A stretch of DNA of 64,000 nt from the NCBI RefSeq assembly GCF_003605735.1, contig NZ_QXTJ01000031.1:127253-191252 (forward strand), given 5' to 3'. Below are positions 39,602-48,193 of the stretch, piece after piece. The notes below the pieces were generated by a model. The model was not told the DNA's origin. It worked only from the letters and a program-made list of their open reading frames with translations, and ran no database searches. This DNA is from Pseudomonas sp. LS-2 (lineage in GTDB: Bacteria; Pseudomonadota; Gammaproteobacteria; Pseudomonadales; Pseudomonadaceae). Each line of letters opens with the position of its first letter. Positions within the stretch are counted from its first letter, which is position 1. The position numbers and the translations under genes were made by a program.

Positions 39602-40699
39602 TCACGCCTCATGACCGCTGAAAAAACTCGCCACATGCTCGGCATTCAATGCCTGCACACTGGACGGGTTCCATTGCGGCTTCTTGTCTTTATCAACGAT
39701 CAAGGCGCGCACGCCTTCGATCAGGTCACCCCGTTCGAACCACTGGCGATCCAGATGCAACTCCAGATCGAAGCAGGCTTCCAGCGGCAGGTGGCGACCC
39801 CGGCGCAGCATCTCCAGGGTCACGGCCATCGCCAGGGGGGAACGGGTTTGCATCAGGTTGGCAGTGTCGACGGCCCAGCTGTGGGTGTCGATGACGGTCA
39901 CTTCCAACAGCTGTTCGATGATGCTCGGGATGTCCGGCAGGCCAAAGAAGTGATCGATGGCCGGGCGCAGTTTTTCCAGGGGCGGGTCCGGGAGTTTCTG
40001 CACGCCGATTCTTGCCAGCACCCCTTGCAGGTCTTTGAGCGGCGTGAGGGTCCACTTCAGGTAGTCGAGCTGGCGGTCGAGGTCGTCGAATCGGGCGCTT
40101 TGCAGGTACCAGTCCGCGAGGCCGCAATACAGTGCGTCGGCCGCCTGAATCTGCACGCCGGTCACGCCCAGATAGATGCCCAGTTCGCCCTGGACGCGTG
40201 GCAGAAAGTAGCTGCCGCCCACATCCGGAAAATAGCCGATGGCGACTTCCGGCATCGCCAGACGGCTGCGTTCGGTCACCACCCGTAGGTCCACCCCTTG
40301 CGCCAGGCCCATCCCGCCGCCCAGCACGAAGCCGTCCATCAAGGCCATGACGGGCTTGCGGTAATGATGCAAGGTGAGGTCCAGGGCGTATTCTTCGACG
40401 AAGAAGTCCTGATGATCGGTCTGACCGCTTGTGAAGCTGTCGTATAGCGAACGGATGTCGCCCCCGGCGCAGAAGGCTTTTTCTCCTGCTCCGCGCAACA
40501 CCACCGCGTAGACCTTGTCGTCCACCGCCCAGGCATCGAGCTGTCGTTGCAGCTGGCGCACCATCTCCAGATCGATGGCATTGAGCCCTTGTGGGCGATT
40601 GAGGGTGATGTGGCCGATATGATTGCGAACTTCGGACAGAACGGTGTCGCAGGCCGGTTCCTGACCTGAAGACGTGGCCGATACTACCTGTGCCGTCAT
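39602..40699 (-). CDS. Enoyl-CoA hydratase/isomerase family, 3-hydroxyisobutyryl-CoA hydrolase-like
   Basis: 365 residues from MTAQVVSATSSGQE at 40699; the upstream 55 codons of open frame look non-coding. It is a crotonase fold with the CoA oxyanion motif FCAGGDIRSLYD, the GGGMGLAQGVDLRVV stretch and MPEVAIGYFPDVGGSYFLPR, which carries the Glu typical of HIBCH-type hydrolases. The length (about 360, longer than simple hydratases) also favours HIBCH: 3-hydroxyisobutyryl-CoA to 3-hydroxyisobutyrate and CoA. First gene of a two-gene operon with the acyl-CoA dehydrogenase. Confidence 0.88.
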   Translation of the reverse strand: MTAQVVSATSSGQEPACDTVLSEVRNHIGHITLNRPQGLNAIDLEMVRQLQRQLDAWAVDDKVYAVVLRGAGEKAFCAGGDIRSLYDSFTSGQTDHQDFFVEEYALDLTLHHYRKPVMALMDGFVLGGGMGLAQGVDLRVVTERSRLAMPEVAIGYFPDVGGSYFLPRVQGELGIYLGVTGVQIQAADALYCGLADWYLQSARFDDLDRQLDYLKWTLTPLKDLQGVLARIGVQKLPDPPLEKLRPAIDHFFGLPDIPSIIEQLLEVTVIDTHSWAVDTANLMQTRSPLAMAVTLEMLRRGRHLPLEACFDLELHLDRQWFERGDLIEGVRALIVDKDKKPQWNPSSVQALNAEHVASFFSGHEA

Positions 40700-41197
40700 T
40701 ACTGACTCCCTGTGGCTTTTTGTTTTTGCTCGTTCAGGCGGCTGCAAGCGCCGCACTCCATGAGGTGCAGCAAGGATGCTAACAGCGCGTTTTTGCAAAT
40801 GGCAATGAAGAATAGTGCAGGGACGCCATGCATGTTTGCAGGTTGCCTCGGCGTATGAAGACATCGGCCGACCTGGCGGACCGCCTCAGCCCGAGGGGCG
40901 TGGGAGCCCGACTTGTCGGCGATCTGGCGCGCAGCGGCAGCAAAACCATTCACTGCGCTGCTCCAGACAAACCGCATTCAACAGAGTTTACTGCCGGTAG
41001 CCGGAGGCCTGCTTATCCCGCACAGCGTGCTTTTGATTCTGGCCGGAGGCCGTGGGAGCCCGACTTGTCGGCGATCTGGCGCGCAGCGGCAGCAAAACCT
41101 GTGCATGCGGTGGGTCTGATGTATCGAAGTCGCTGACCTTACTGCCGCTTCGCGCCAGATCGCTGGCAAGCCAAGCTCCCACGGCCTTCGGCCAGAA
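40700..41197. other. Repeat-filled region between the valine-catabolism genes and tetR
   Basis: About 500 bases without a credible gene. The first 200 bases contain the promoter side of the upstream operon; the rest is REP-family repeat. All open frames here run through repeated sequence. Confidence 0.6.
40899..41195. repeat. GTGGGAG-family repeats: two identical 49 bp direct copies and an inverted copy
   Basis: CGTGGGAGCCCGACTTGTCG begins an identical 49 bp block at 40899-40947 and again at 41051-41099. An inverted relative runs 41143-41195 (GCCAGATCGC to CTCCCACGGCC). Just before the second copy (about 41015-41050) is one unit of the GCACAGC-TGCTTTTGATTCTGG repeat that forms the tandem array at the window end. 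Confidence 0.8.
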
Positions 41198-41800
41198 TCA
41201 AAAAACTCGATTCACGCCGCAATCCCGCAGAACGCTGTTGGCGAGTATCGCGGAAAAGCCGTCCAGTGCCTGGGTATTGCGCTGCGCCTTGGCCAGCAGC
41301 ACCGCGCCTTGCAGCGACGAGACGATGAACAGCGCGACCTGCCGGCTTTTGAAGCCATCAGGCAGGTCCCCGGCGCTGACTGCCTCGTCCAGGCAATTGC
41401 AGATGATGTCGCAGAGCCATTCGTAGATGGTCGCCAGCCGCAGGCGAATCGGCTCGCTGTGTTCGGTGCTTTCAGCGGTGAAATTGCCCAGCAGGCAGCC
41501 CTTGTGCAGGCCGGACTCGAGCAAGCCCTTGTGGCAGTCGACGTAGCTCAGCACCCGCTGCACGGGCGGCAACGCGGCGTCGAGAAGGGTCTCGTTCACC
41601 CGCGCCCGGGTACTCTCGAAGTAGAGGTCGATGATCTCCAGACCAAAGGCTTCCTTGGACACGAAATGGTTGGTGAACGACCCTTGAGGCACGCCCGCCG
41701 CGTGCACGATGTCCCGCACGCTGGCGCAGGCGAAACCGCGCTCATGAACGACTTTCAAACCTTCGGTCAGGATCTTTTCGCGGTGGGAGGGTTTAGCCAT
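41198..41800 (-). CDS. TetR-family transcriptional regulator
   Basis: 200 residues. The N-terminal HTH is classical: KPSHREKILTEGLKVVHERGF, then ASVRDIVHAAGVPQGSFTNHF (recognition helix PQGSFTNHF). A TetR C-terminal ligand domain with the CLLGNFTAE motif follows; that motif is common in the AcrR/NemR-like subgroup that controls reductases and efflux. Flanking genes give no clear target. The last codons run into the edge of a REP-type repeat (the stop lies at the repeat border), so the C-terminus may have been modified by repeat insertion. Confidence 0.88.
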   Translation of the reverse strand: MAKPSHREKILTEGLKVVHERGFACASVRDIVHAAGVPQGSFTNHFVSKEAFGLEIIDLYFESTRARVNETLLDAALPPVQRVLSYVDCHKGLLESGLHKGCLLGNFTAESTEHSEPIRLRLATIYEWLCDIICNCLDEAVSAGDLPDGFKSRQVALFIVSSLQGAVLLAKAQRNTQALDGFSAILANSVLRDCGVNRVF

Positions 41801-41920
41801 GGATTGTTAACCTGCCTGTGCGTATCCGAATCTGCCTTGAAGGGCATGGACGTTAGCAGGTGGGAATATCGGCGTCGATAAGCTCCCTAAGGGTATGCAG
41901 AGCGCATATCCCTTGCCTCT

Positions 41921-42080
41921 GGCCGAAGGCCGTGGGAGCCCGGCTTGCCAGCGATCTGCCGGGAACCGGCAGCAGACACTGAGGATGCTGTGGGTCAGGC
42001 AGATTAAGGCAGCTGAGTGTGCAACTGCTGCGCAGCCGATCGTCCACAAGCCGGGCGCCCATGCCCTGCGGGGCAGAATC
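41921..42080. repeat. REP-family inverted repeat between tetR and egtBD
   Basis: GGCCGAAGGCCGTGGGAGCC at 41921 faces an inverted, diverged copy around 42032-42080 that ends in the CAGAATCAAAAGC tail. It fills most of the 298-base gap 41801-42098; no gene is seen. Confidence 0.7.
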
Positions 42081-42098
42081 AAAAGCAGGGCGCGGTGC

Positions 42099-44246
42099 CT
42101 ACGCCTGCAAACTGAACAACCCCATCTGCGGCGCCTCGCTGATCCAGTGCTCGCTGACCGACCATCCGGCCCGCGCCGCCAGCTCTGTGAACGACTCTAC
42201 CGTGAACTTGTGCGAATTCTCGGTATGCAGCCGCTCGCCGGCAGCGAAGTGGAAGCTGTGGCCCGCCACTTTCACCACCTGTTCGACCTCGCTCACCAGG
42301 TGCATTTCCATCCGCGCCTGTTCCGCGTTCCAGACCGCCAGATGGCTGAACGCCTCGACGTTGAAATTGGCGCCCAGTTCGCGATTGATGCGCGTCAGCA
42401 GGTTCTTGTTGAAGCGCGCCGTCACCCCCTCGGCGTCGTCGTAGGCTGCGACCAGCGTGTCCGCTTCCTTGACCATGTCCACGCCGACGATGAAGTGTGC
42501 GTTCTTGCCCAGTACATCGTGAGCGGCATGCAGGAAATCCACCGCCTCTTCGTGGGTGAAGTTACCAATGGTCGAGCCCGGAAAGAAACCGACGCGGGTG
42601 TGGCCGTTGGCTTCCTTGGGCAAAGTCAACACACGGGTGAAATCGTCCACCTGGGGCGCCACTACCAGCGTCGGGTACTGCTTGCGCAAGGACTGTGCGG
42701 CCTTGTTCAAGGCCGTGGCGCTGATGTCGATCGGCACATAGACCGCGATGTGCGGTGCAGCGTCCAGCACCAGGCGGGTTTTCTCGCTGGCGCCACTGCC
42801 GAACTCCACCAGTGCGGCGCCATCGGGGATTGTGGCGGCGATCTGGCTGGCGATGCTTTTCAACAGCCCGGTTTCGGCACGGGTAGGGTAATACTCGGCG
42901 GTTTCGCAGATCGCTTCGAACAGGTCTGAACCCGCCGCGTCGTAGAAGTATTTGGGCGACAGCGTCTTGGTCGGTGCGGACAGCCCGGCCACCACATCGC
43001 GGGCGAACTCGCTGTCATTGGGGTTGACCACCCCCGGTTGGCGGCTGTCACGCGCCAGACGCAACCCGGACACCATCCAGCGTTTCTCGGCATGGAAGAA
43101 GTTGCGATAAGTGACCCGGCAATGCTCTGGAGAGGTCACGCTGGCGCCACCGCGAAGCACCATCTGGTTGACCATGAACTTGCCGTTGTATTCGCCCACC
43201 GCACCGGCGGACGGCTTGAAGCCAGGGTAGGGGCTGTAGGCACTTTGCGTCCACTGCCAGGCGACATCGTCGACCTGTTCCAGCAGACCTGCGCGGGCGG
43301 CGGCTTCCCATTCCGCTTCGGTGGGCAGACGGGCATCGGCCCACGTGGCAAAGGCCACCGCTTCGTAATAACTGATGTGGGTCACGGGCGCGGCCGGGTC
43401 GATGGCCTCAAGCCCGCGCAGGCTCATGCGCTTCCAGCCGTTTTCATCGTGATGCCAGTACAACGGCGCATTCCAGGCCTGTTCCTGCACCAGCGTCCAG
43501 CCTTCGGACAGCCACAGCGCTGCGGTGTGATAACCGCCATCGGCGATGAAGCTCAGCCACTCGCCGTTGGTGACCAGCCGATCACTGATCTCGAAAGACT
43601 GCAGATACGTGGTATGGCGCGGCCCCTCGTTGTCGAAGGCGAACGTCTTGGCACCATGACCGATCTGCGTGAGGCCCGCGCTCAGCGGTTTGAACTGACC
43701 GCGACGCCCGGGGGCGTCCTTGGGCCAGGTGGGGTCATAGGCCGGTTTGAGCGAGGACAAGCTGAACAGGTGGAGAATGTCCATCAACAGCAGTTCCTGA
43801 TGCTGCTCTTCGTGGGCCAGGCCCAGCTCGATCAGGCTCGACGCCTCGTCCGACAGACCGCTCATCAGCAACGCCGACATGTGTTCATCCACATGTTTGC
43901 GGTAGGCCATGACCTGATCGACGCCGGGGCGGGTCATCAGACCCCGCTGCGGGCGCGGATGGCGTGGGCCGACGGCTTCGTAATAGGAGTTGAAGAGGTA
44001 GCAGAAAGTTGGGTCGAACGGGGTGTAGTTGGGGATGTTCGGCGCCAGCAGGAACGTTTCGAAAAACCAGGTGGTGTGCGCAATGTGCCACTTGGCCGGG
44101 CTGGCGTCGGGCATCGATTGCACCACCATGTCCTCGGCGCTGAGTGGTGCGACCAGGGTTTCGGTGCGACTGCGAACGCTTTGGTAGCGCTTGCACAAGG
44201 TGGAAGTTGCAGGTGTTTCGCGAAGCTGGCGTGAATGGCGCGTCAT
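42099..44246 (-). CDS. Fused ergothioneine biosynthesis protein EgtB-EgtD
   Basis: 715 residues in one frame. Residues ~1-400 are EgtB. A DinB-like part has iron ligand candidates H54/H57 (KWHIAHTTWFFETF) and H145/H149 (HEEQHQELL). A formylglycine-generating-type domain follows (RLPTEAEWEAAAR, VLRGGAS, near-terminal GLRLARD). Residues ~410-715 are EgtD, the histidine N-alpha-trimethyltransferase: KTLSPKYFYDAAGSDLFEAI, ETAEYYPTRAE, SAM loop VEFGSGASEKT (480-490), PGSTIGNF and EMHLVS. EgtD makes hercynine; EgtB adds sulfur from a thiol donor using Fe and O2. They are normally separate proteins in bacteria; fungal Egt1 is fused in the opposite order. No Met lies at the junction, only a GTG (codon about 43031). 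Confidence 0.85.
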   Translation of the reverse strand: MTRHSRQLRETPATSTLCKRYQSVRSRTETLVAPLSAEDMVVQSMPDASPAKWHIAHTTWFFETFLLAPNIPNYTPFDPTFCYLFNSYYEAVGPRHPRPQRGLMTRPGVDQVMAYRKHVDEHMSALLMSGLSDEASSLIELGLAHEEQHQELLLMDILHLFSLSSLKPAYDPTWPKDAPGRRGQFKPLSAGLTQIGHGAKTFAFDNEGPRHTTYLQSFEISDRLVTNGEWLSFIADGGYHTAALWLSEGWTLVQEQAWNAPLYWHHDENGWKRMSLRGLEAIDPAAPVTHISYYEAVAFATWADARLPTEAEWEAAARAGLLEQVDDVAWQWTQSAYSPYPGFKPSAGAVGEYNGKFMVNQMVLRGGASVTSPEHCRVTYRNFFHAEKRWMVSGLRLARDSRQPGVVNPNDSEFARDVVAGLSAPTKTLSPKYFYDAAGSDLFEAICETAEYYPTRAETGLLKSIASQIAATIPDGAALVEFGSGASEKTRLVLDAAPHIAVYVPIDISATALNKAAQSLRKQYPTLVVAPQVDDFTRVLTLPKEANGHTRVGFFPGSTIGNFTHEEAVDFLHAAHDVLGKNAHFIVGVDMVKEADTLVAAYDDAEGVTARFNKNLLTRINRELGANFNVEAFSHLAVWNAEQARMEMHLVSEVEQVVKVAGHSFHFAAGERLHTENSHKFTVESFTELAARAGWSVSEHWISEAPQMGLFSLQA

Positions 44247-44405
44247 CGGGTCTTCTCCGGATCTTGCCGACGCCCGGTAGGCTGATGCAGTGCAGCCAGG
44301 CGGTACGGCTTCTCATGACCGGGCCGCGAAGAGGGTATCGCGGCCCGGGCGTGTTCTGGCGAACGTGATCAAACGATGCAGCGATGGAACGGGTCCGGCT
44401 CGGAA

Positions 44406-44762
44406 TCAATGAACGTCGATCGTCACCTTGTCCGGATAGAAGGCGACGTGCCCCTCGATTTGCTTGACCGATGGATACGCCTCTTCGTAGGTCCATACAG
44501 CGTTTTCGGCCGACTCGCCGTTGGCGGTGAGGCTGAAGTAGCTGGCATCGCCCTTGTAGGGGCAATGGGTTCGATGTTCGGTTCTAACGTAATGTTCAAT
44601 CGAAATATCCGAGCGGGGCACATAGATGACTGCCGGGTACTGCGCTTCCTTGAGTTCAAGCGCTTTGTCGCTCTGCGCGACGCGTTCACCCTTGAACTGG
44701 ACCGTGACGCGGCCATTGAGCGGGGAAATGGTGATGGGATGGTCCGGACCTGGGGTTTTCAT
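44406..44762 (-). CDS. DUF427 domain-containing protein
   Basis: 118 residues from MKTPGPDHPITI at 44762, preceded by AGGA. The start-to-stop frame upstream to 44885 is not needed. It shows the DUF427 pattern: RVTVQFKGERVAQSDKALELKE, a YPAVIYVPRSDI segment, then HCPYKGDASYFSL and WTYEEAYPSVKQIEGHVAFYPDKV (split at the conserved EAYP). These are small soluble proteins of beta-tent fold with no established function. It lies 159 bases upstream of egtBD in the same direction; a functional link is possible but not shown. Confidence 0.85.
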   Translation of the reverse strand: MKTPGPDHPITISPLNGRVTVQFKGERVAQSDKALELKEAQYPAVIYVPRSDISIEHYVRTEHRTHCPYKGDASYFSLTANGESAENAVWTYEEAYPSVKQIEGHVAFYPDKVTIDVH

Positions 44763-44964
44763 GGCGATGGATCCTGTTGGGCAGGGGAGATCGACAAGCC
44801 AGCCTTCTGCATCGGGCAGGCGCCGAAGAAGGAAGGGCAGTGTAGTAGGCGTGAATACGGATGACCGTATTTTCTTTGACGCCACCGACCAGCGGAATTA
44901 TAAACGTGCATCGGACGATGAATGCTGAAAGCCTGAACCCCAGGCGCAGCGGGCAGTCAGCAAT

Positions 44965-44997
44965 AAAGGCACCAATGTCCAAGGCATGGGTGCCTTT
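44965..44997. promoter_or_regulatory. Hairpin in the DUF427-xdhC divergent gap
   Basis: AAAGGCACC (44965-44973) pairs with GGTGCCTTT (44989-44997) across a 15-base loop, about 50 bases ahead of the XdhC gene. It may be a regulatory stem or a weak terminator. The rest of the 287-base gap shows nothing I can name. Confidence 0.4.
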
Positions 44998-45049
44998 CAC
45001 GTCAATAGTAGGCCGGGCCAAATGAACGGGCCGGTGTCGGGGGACATGC

Positions 45050-46222
45050 ATGAACGATCTGTCCAGTCTGCTGGATGCGCTTGACCGGGCGCAGGCCGAG
45101 CAGCAGGAAGCGGTGATTGCCACTGTGGTCAAAGTCGAGGGTTCGGCCTATCGGCGACCGGGCGCGCGAATGGTTATTGCGCAATTGGGCGACGCCACCG
45201 GTACGGTGAGCGGTGGTTGCCTGGAAAGCGATGTCAGCAAAAAGGCCTGGTGGTTGACCGCCAGCGGCAAGCCGTCGATCCGTACCTACAGCACCGGCGA
45301 AGACGACGACGAGCTGGAAGAGGCAGAACTGAGTTTCGGCCTTGGCTGCAACGGGACGGTGCATATTCTGTTCGAGCGCGTGTACCCCAAGGCCGCCAGT
45401 CTGGTAGGGGATCTGCTGCGCGACGTCAAGAACAGTGGCCGCCCCGCAGCGCTGGCGACGGTCATTGGTTCAGCCAGCGAGCGCCACACCGCCATTGGTG
45501 AACGGGTGGCGCTGACGCCGTCCGCTGAGACGAAGGTGCTGGTGCGCGAACGCTGGCTGGCTCAGGCGATGGCAGACGATCTGCAAGCGGTGCTCGAGGC
45601 CCGCCGATCCGCCACGCGTACCTATGACGGGCCGGGTGGAGAGGTCGAGGTTCTGCTGGAGTACATCCCTGCGCCGCGTCGTATGGTGATTTTCGGCGCC
45701 GGTCATGATGCGGCGCCGCTGGTCAGCATGGCGCGATTGCAGGGCTGGCACATCACCGTCATCGACGCCCGCGCGCACTTTGCCCGGGCCCAGCGTTTTC
45801 CCGATGCAGATCGGGTGCTGGCGGCGCCGCTGGAAACGATGCCGGACATGGCCGCGATGGTGGCCGACGCGGCGGTGGTGGTGATGACCCACAGTCTGAC
45901 TCAGGATCGACACTGGCTGGGGCAAGTGCTCCAGGGTGCGCCGCGGTACATCGGCCAATTGGGGCCGCGCAGCCGCACCGAGCGTTTGCTGGATGAACTG
46001 CCAGCACCACTGCGCGAGTCACCGGCGCTGGCTTGCCTGCATTACCCGGTCGGACTGGATCTGGGCGGTGACACCCCGGACAGCGTCGCGCTGTCGATGC
46101 TGTCCGAGATCAACGCCGTGTTCAACGGCCGCAATGGCGGCATGCTCAAGCATCGCGAAGCGAGCATTCATGCAGTGGATGTGAAGCTTGAGCAGGAGCC
46201 GGGATTGCGCATGATCGGCTGA
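45050..46222 (+). CDS. XdhC/CoxI family molybdoenzyme accessory protein
   Basis: 390 residues. The N-terminal XdhC/CoxI domain shows VIATVVKVEGSAYRRPGARM, the GTVSGGCLESDV motif and FGLGCNGTVHIL. The C-terminal Rossmann-like XdhC_C domain starts RRMVIFGAGHDAAPLVSMA and includes YIGQLGPRSR. Family members bind and sulfurate the molybdenum cofactor before insertion into xanthine or aldehyde oxidases. No molybdoenzyme subunits are next to it, so its client is encoded elsewhere. The ATG at 45050 has GGGGGACA upstream. Confidence 0.88.
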   Translation: MNDLSSLLDALDRAQAEQQEAVIATVVKVEGSAYRRPGARMVIAQLGDATGTVSGGCLESDVSKKAWWLTASGKPSIRTYSTGEDDDELEEAELSFGLGCNGTVHILFERVYPKAASLVGDLLRDVKNSGRPAALATVIGSASERHTAIGERVALTPSAETKVLVRERWLAQAMADDLQAVLEARRSATRTYDGPGGEVEVLLEYIPAPRRMVIFGAGHDAAPLVSMARLQGWHITVIDARAHFARAQRFPDADRVLAAPLETMPDMAAMVADAAVVVMTHSLTQDRHWLGQVLQGAPRYIGQLGPRSRTERLLDELPAPLRESPALACLHYPVGLDLGGDTPDSVALSMLSEINAVFNGRNGGMLKHREASIHAVDVKLEQEPGLRMIG

Positions 46223-46513
46223 TCGCGCCCGGTTGACCTCGCTGTTGCCTTTCTCGGGTTCTGTAGCCGTCTGGCCGGGCGGTTACAGGGTTTTTCATCG
46301 CGGCTGGCACACCACCCAATGACCGTCGCGGCGTCGCGATCCTTGCGTTGAACGCGTGCTCTGCGCTTTCTTGCGGCAACAACTAAACTCCCCTCACATA
46401 CACCACCAATACGACCCACAATAAAAAGCGCCGAATCGTCAAAACGCACGAGCGGCCGGTGAGTAATATCGTTCTGGTCAAGGTCTCAGGACAGAATCCA
46501 TCAGGTCTGCTCG

Positions 46514-48193
46514 ATGAACGACAAGTACACACCCCACGATTGGGCACCGCACGAGCGGCCGAGCATACCGGGGTCGCCTTCAACGCCATTGCATTCCACC
46601 CCCAAACGTCTGGCATTCCTCGTCGTCGGCGTGATCGTTGCGTTGACGGGGGGACTGGGTAACGCACTGGTGGTTGCCAACCTGCAATACCTCCAGGGCC
46701 CGCTGGGCGCAACTCAAGCTGAAATCGCCTGGCTGCCGGCCGCGTTCGTGATGACCAATGTCTCGATGAACCTGCTGCTGGTGAAGTTCCGGCAGCAATT
46801 CGGGCTGCGCGCATTCACGGAGGTGTTTCTGGTGCTGTACGCGCTGGTGACCTTCGCCCACCTGTTCGTCAATGACATCGATTCGGCCATCGCGGTGCGC
46901 GCGGCCCATGGCATGGTCGGTGCGGCGCTCAGTTCGTTGGGGCTCTACTACACCATTCAGGCGTTCCCGCAGAAGTGGCGAACGAAGGCGCTGGTACTCG
47001 GGCTTGGCACCGCGCAACTGGCGACGCCGCTGGCAAGGCTGGTGTCCGAAGACCTGTTACAGATCGCCGAATGGCGCGGCCTTTATCTGTTCGAACTGGG
47101 CATGTGCCTGTTGTCGCTGGGCTGCGTACTGATCCTCAAGCTGCCACCGGGGGATCGCTTCAAGACCTTCGAGAAACTCGACTTCCTGACCTTTGCCCTG
47201 CTCGCCTCAGGCTTTGCAGCGTTGTGCGCGGCCCTGTCGCTGGGGCGGATCGACTGGTGGCTGGAGGAGCCCTGGATCGGCATCGCGCTGGCGTTTTCCA
47301 TCGCGACCATCTGCGCCGGCCTTGCCATCGAACACAATCGAACCCGCCCGCTGTTGATCACTCGCTGGCTGGGCAGTGGACGGATGCTGCGGTTCGCCCT
47401 GGGCGTGCTGTTGACGCGCATCGTGCTGTCGGAGCAGGCCACTGGCGCAGTCGGATTTCTGCAAGGGCTCAACCAGGGCAGCGAGCAACTGCATACGCTG
47501 TATTTCTTCATGCTCCTGGGCAGTGTCGCGGGGCTGGTCGCCAGCGCCCTGACCATCAATCCCCAGCACCTGTTCAAACCGCTGATCATTGCGCTGGCAT
47601 TAATGGCCATCGGTTCGGGCATGGACAGCTTTTCCACCAGCCTGACCCGTGCCCCGCAGATGTATTTCAGCCAGTTCTTGCTGGCCTTCGGCGGCACCTT
47701 TTTCCTCGGGCCGACGCTTGTGCTCGGCATGAGCGGTGTACTCAGCAATCCACGCAATATGGTCAGTTTTTCGGTGCTGTTCGGGATCACCCAGAACGTC
47801 GGCAGCCTGATCGGCTCGGCACTGTTGGGGACGTTTCAGGTATGGCGGGAGAAATTCCATTCCGCGCACATCGTCGAGCATTTGACACTGCTCAATCCCC
47901 AGGTGCAGTCGCGTCTGCAAAGCTCCAGCGGGTCGCTGATCTCGGCCATTGCCGACCCTTCCTCGCGTACCGGTCAGGGCATTCGTACGCTGGCCACTGC
48001 CGCGACACGAGAAGCCAATACCTTGGCCTACAACGACGTGTTCATGCTGATTGCGCTGATCGCGGTGCTGACCATGATCTGGACCACCAGCCGTGCGACC
48101 TGGCTGTGGATCACCACCGAGCCAGTCGCGCCTTTCACGCCAACGCCAACTGCGGCATCCTCTGTTCAATTCTCTGGCGCTAAACCTACATGA
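46514..48193 (+). CDS. MFS drug efflux transporter, DHA2 (EmrB/QacA-like, 14 helices)
   Basis: 559 residues with about 14 hydrophobic segments. The first starts FLVVGVIVALTGGLGNAL, with the motif WLPAAFVMTNVSMNLL and then FLVLYALVTFAHLF. The Arg-rich cytoplasmic tails are short. The gene overlaps the next one (HlyD/EmrA-type fusion protein) in an ATGA. This is the diagnostic pairing of EmrAB-type tripartite efflux, in which an outer-membrane channel (not encoded here) completes the pump. Exported substrate unknown. The 291 bases upstream (46223-46513) hold a short REP-like inverted sequence and no gene; no adjacent regulator is visible. Confidence 0.88.
   Translation: MNDKYTPHDWAPHERPSIPGSPSTPLHSTPKRLAFLVVGVIVALTGGLGNALVVANLQYLQGPLGATQAEIAWLPAAFVMTNVSMNLLLVKFRQQFGLRAFTEVFLVLYALVTFAHLFVNDIDSAIAVRAAHGMVGAALSSLGLYYTIQAFPQKWRTKALVLGLGTAQLATPLARLVSEDLLQIAEWRGLYLFELGMCLLSLGCVLILKLPPGDRFKTFEKLDFLTFALLASGFAALCAALSLGRIDWWLEEPWIGIALAFSIATICAGLAIEHNRTRPLLITRWLGSGRMLRFALGVLLTRIVLSEQATGAVGFLQGLNQGSEQLHTLYFFMLLGSVAGLVASALTINPQHLFKPLIIALALMAIGSGMDSFSTSLTRAPQMYFSQFLLAFGGTFFLGPTLVLGMSGVLSNPRNMVSFSVLFGITQNVGSLIGSALLGTFQVWREKFHSAHIVEHLTLLNPQVQSRLQSSSGSLISAIADPSSRTGQGIRTLATAATREANTLAYNDVFMLIALIAVLTMIWTTSRATWLWITTEPVAPFTPTPTAASSVQFSGAKPT

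Noticed and set aside
42099..44246. Alternative reading of the fused gene as ovothiol synthase OvoA
   Set aside because: OvoA also combines DinB/FGE and a methyltransferase, but the C-terminal part here has the EgtD (Methyltransf_33) signatures KYFYDAAGS and EYYPTR rather than the OvoA type.
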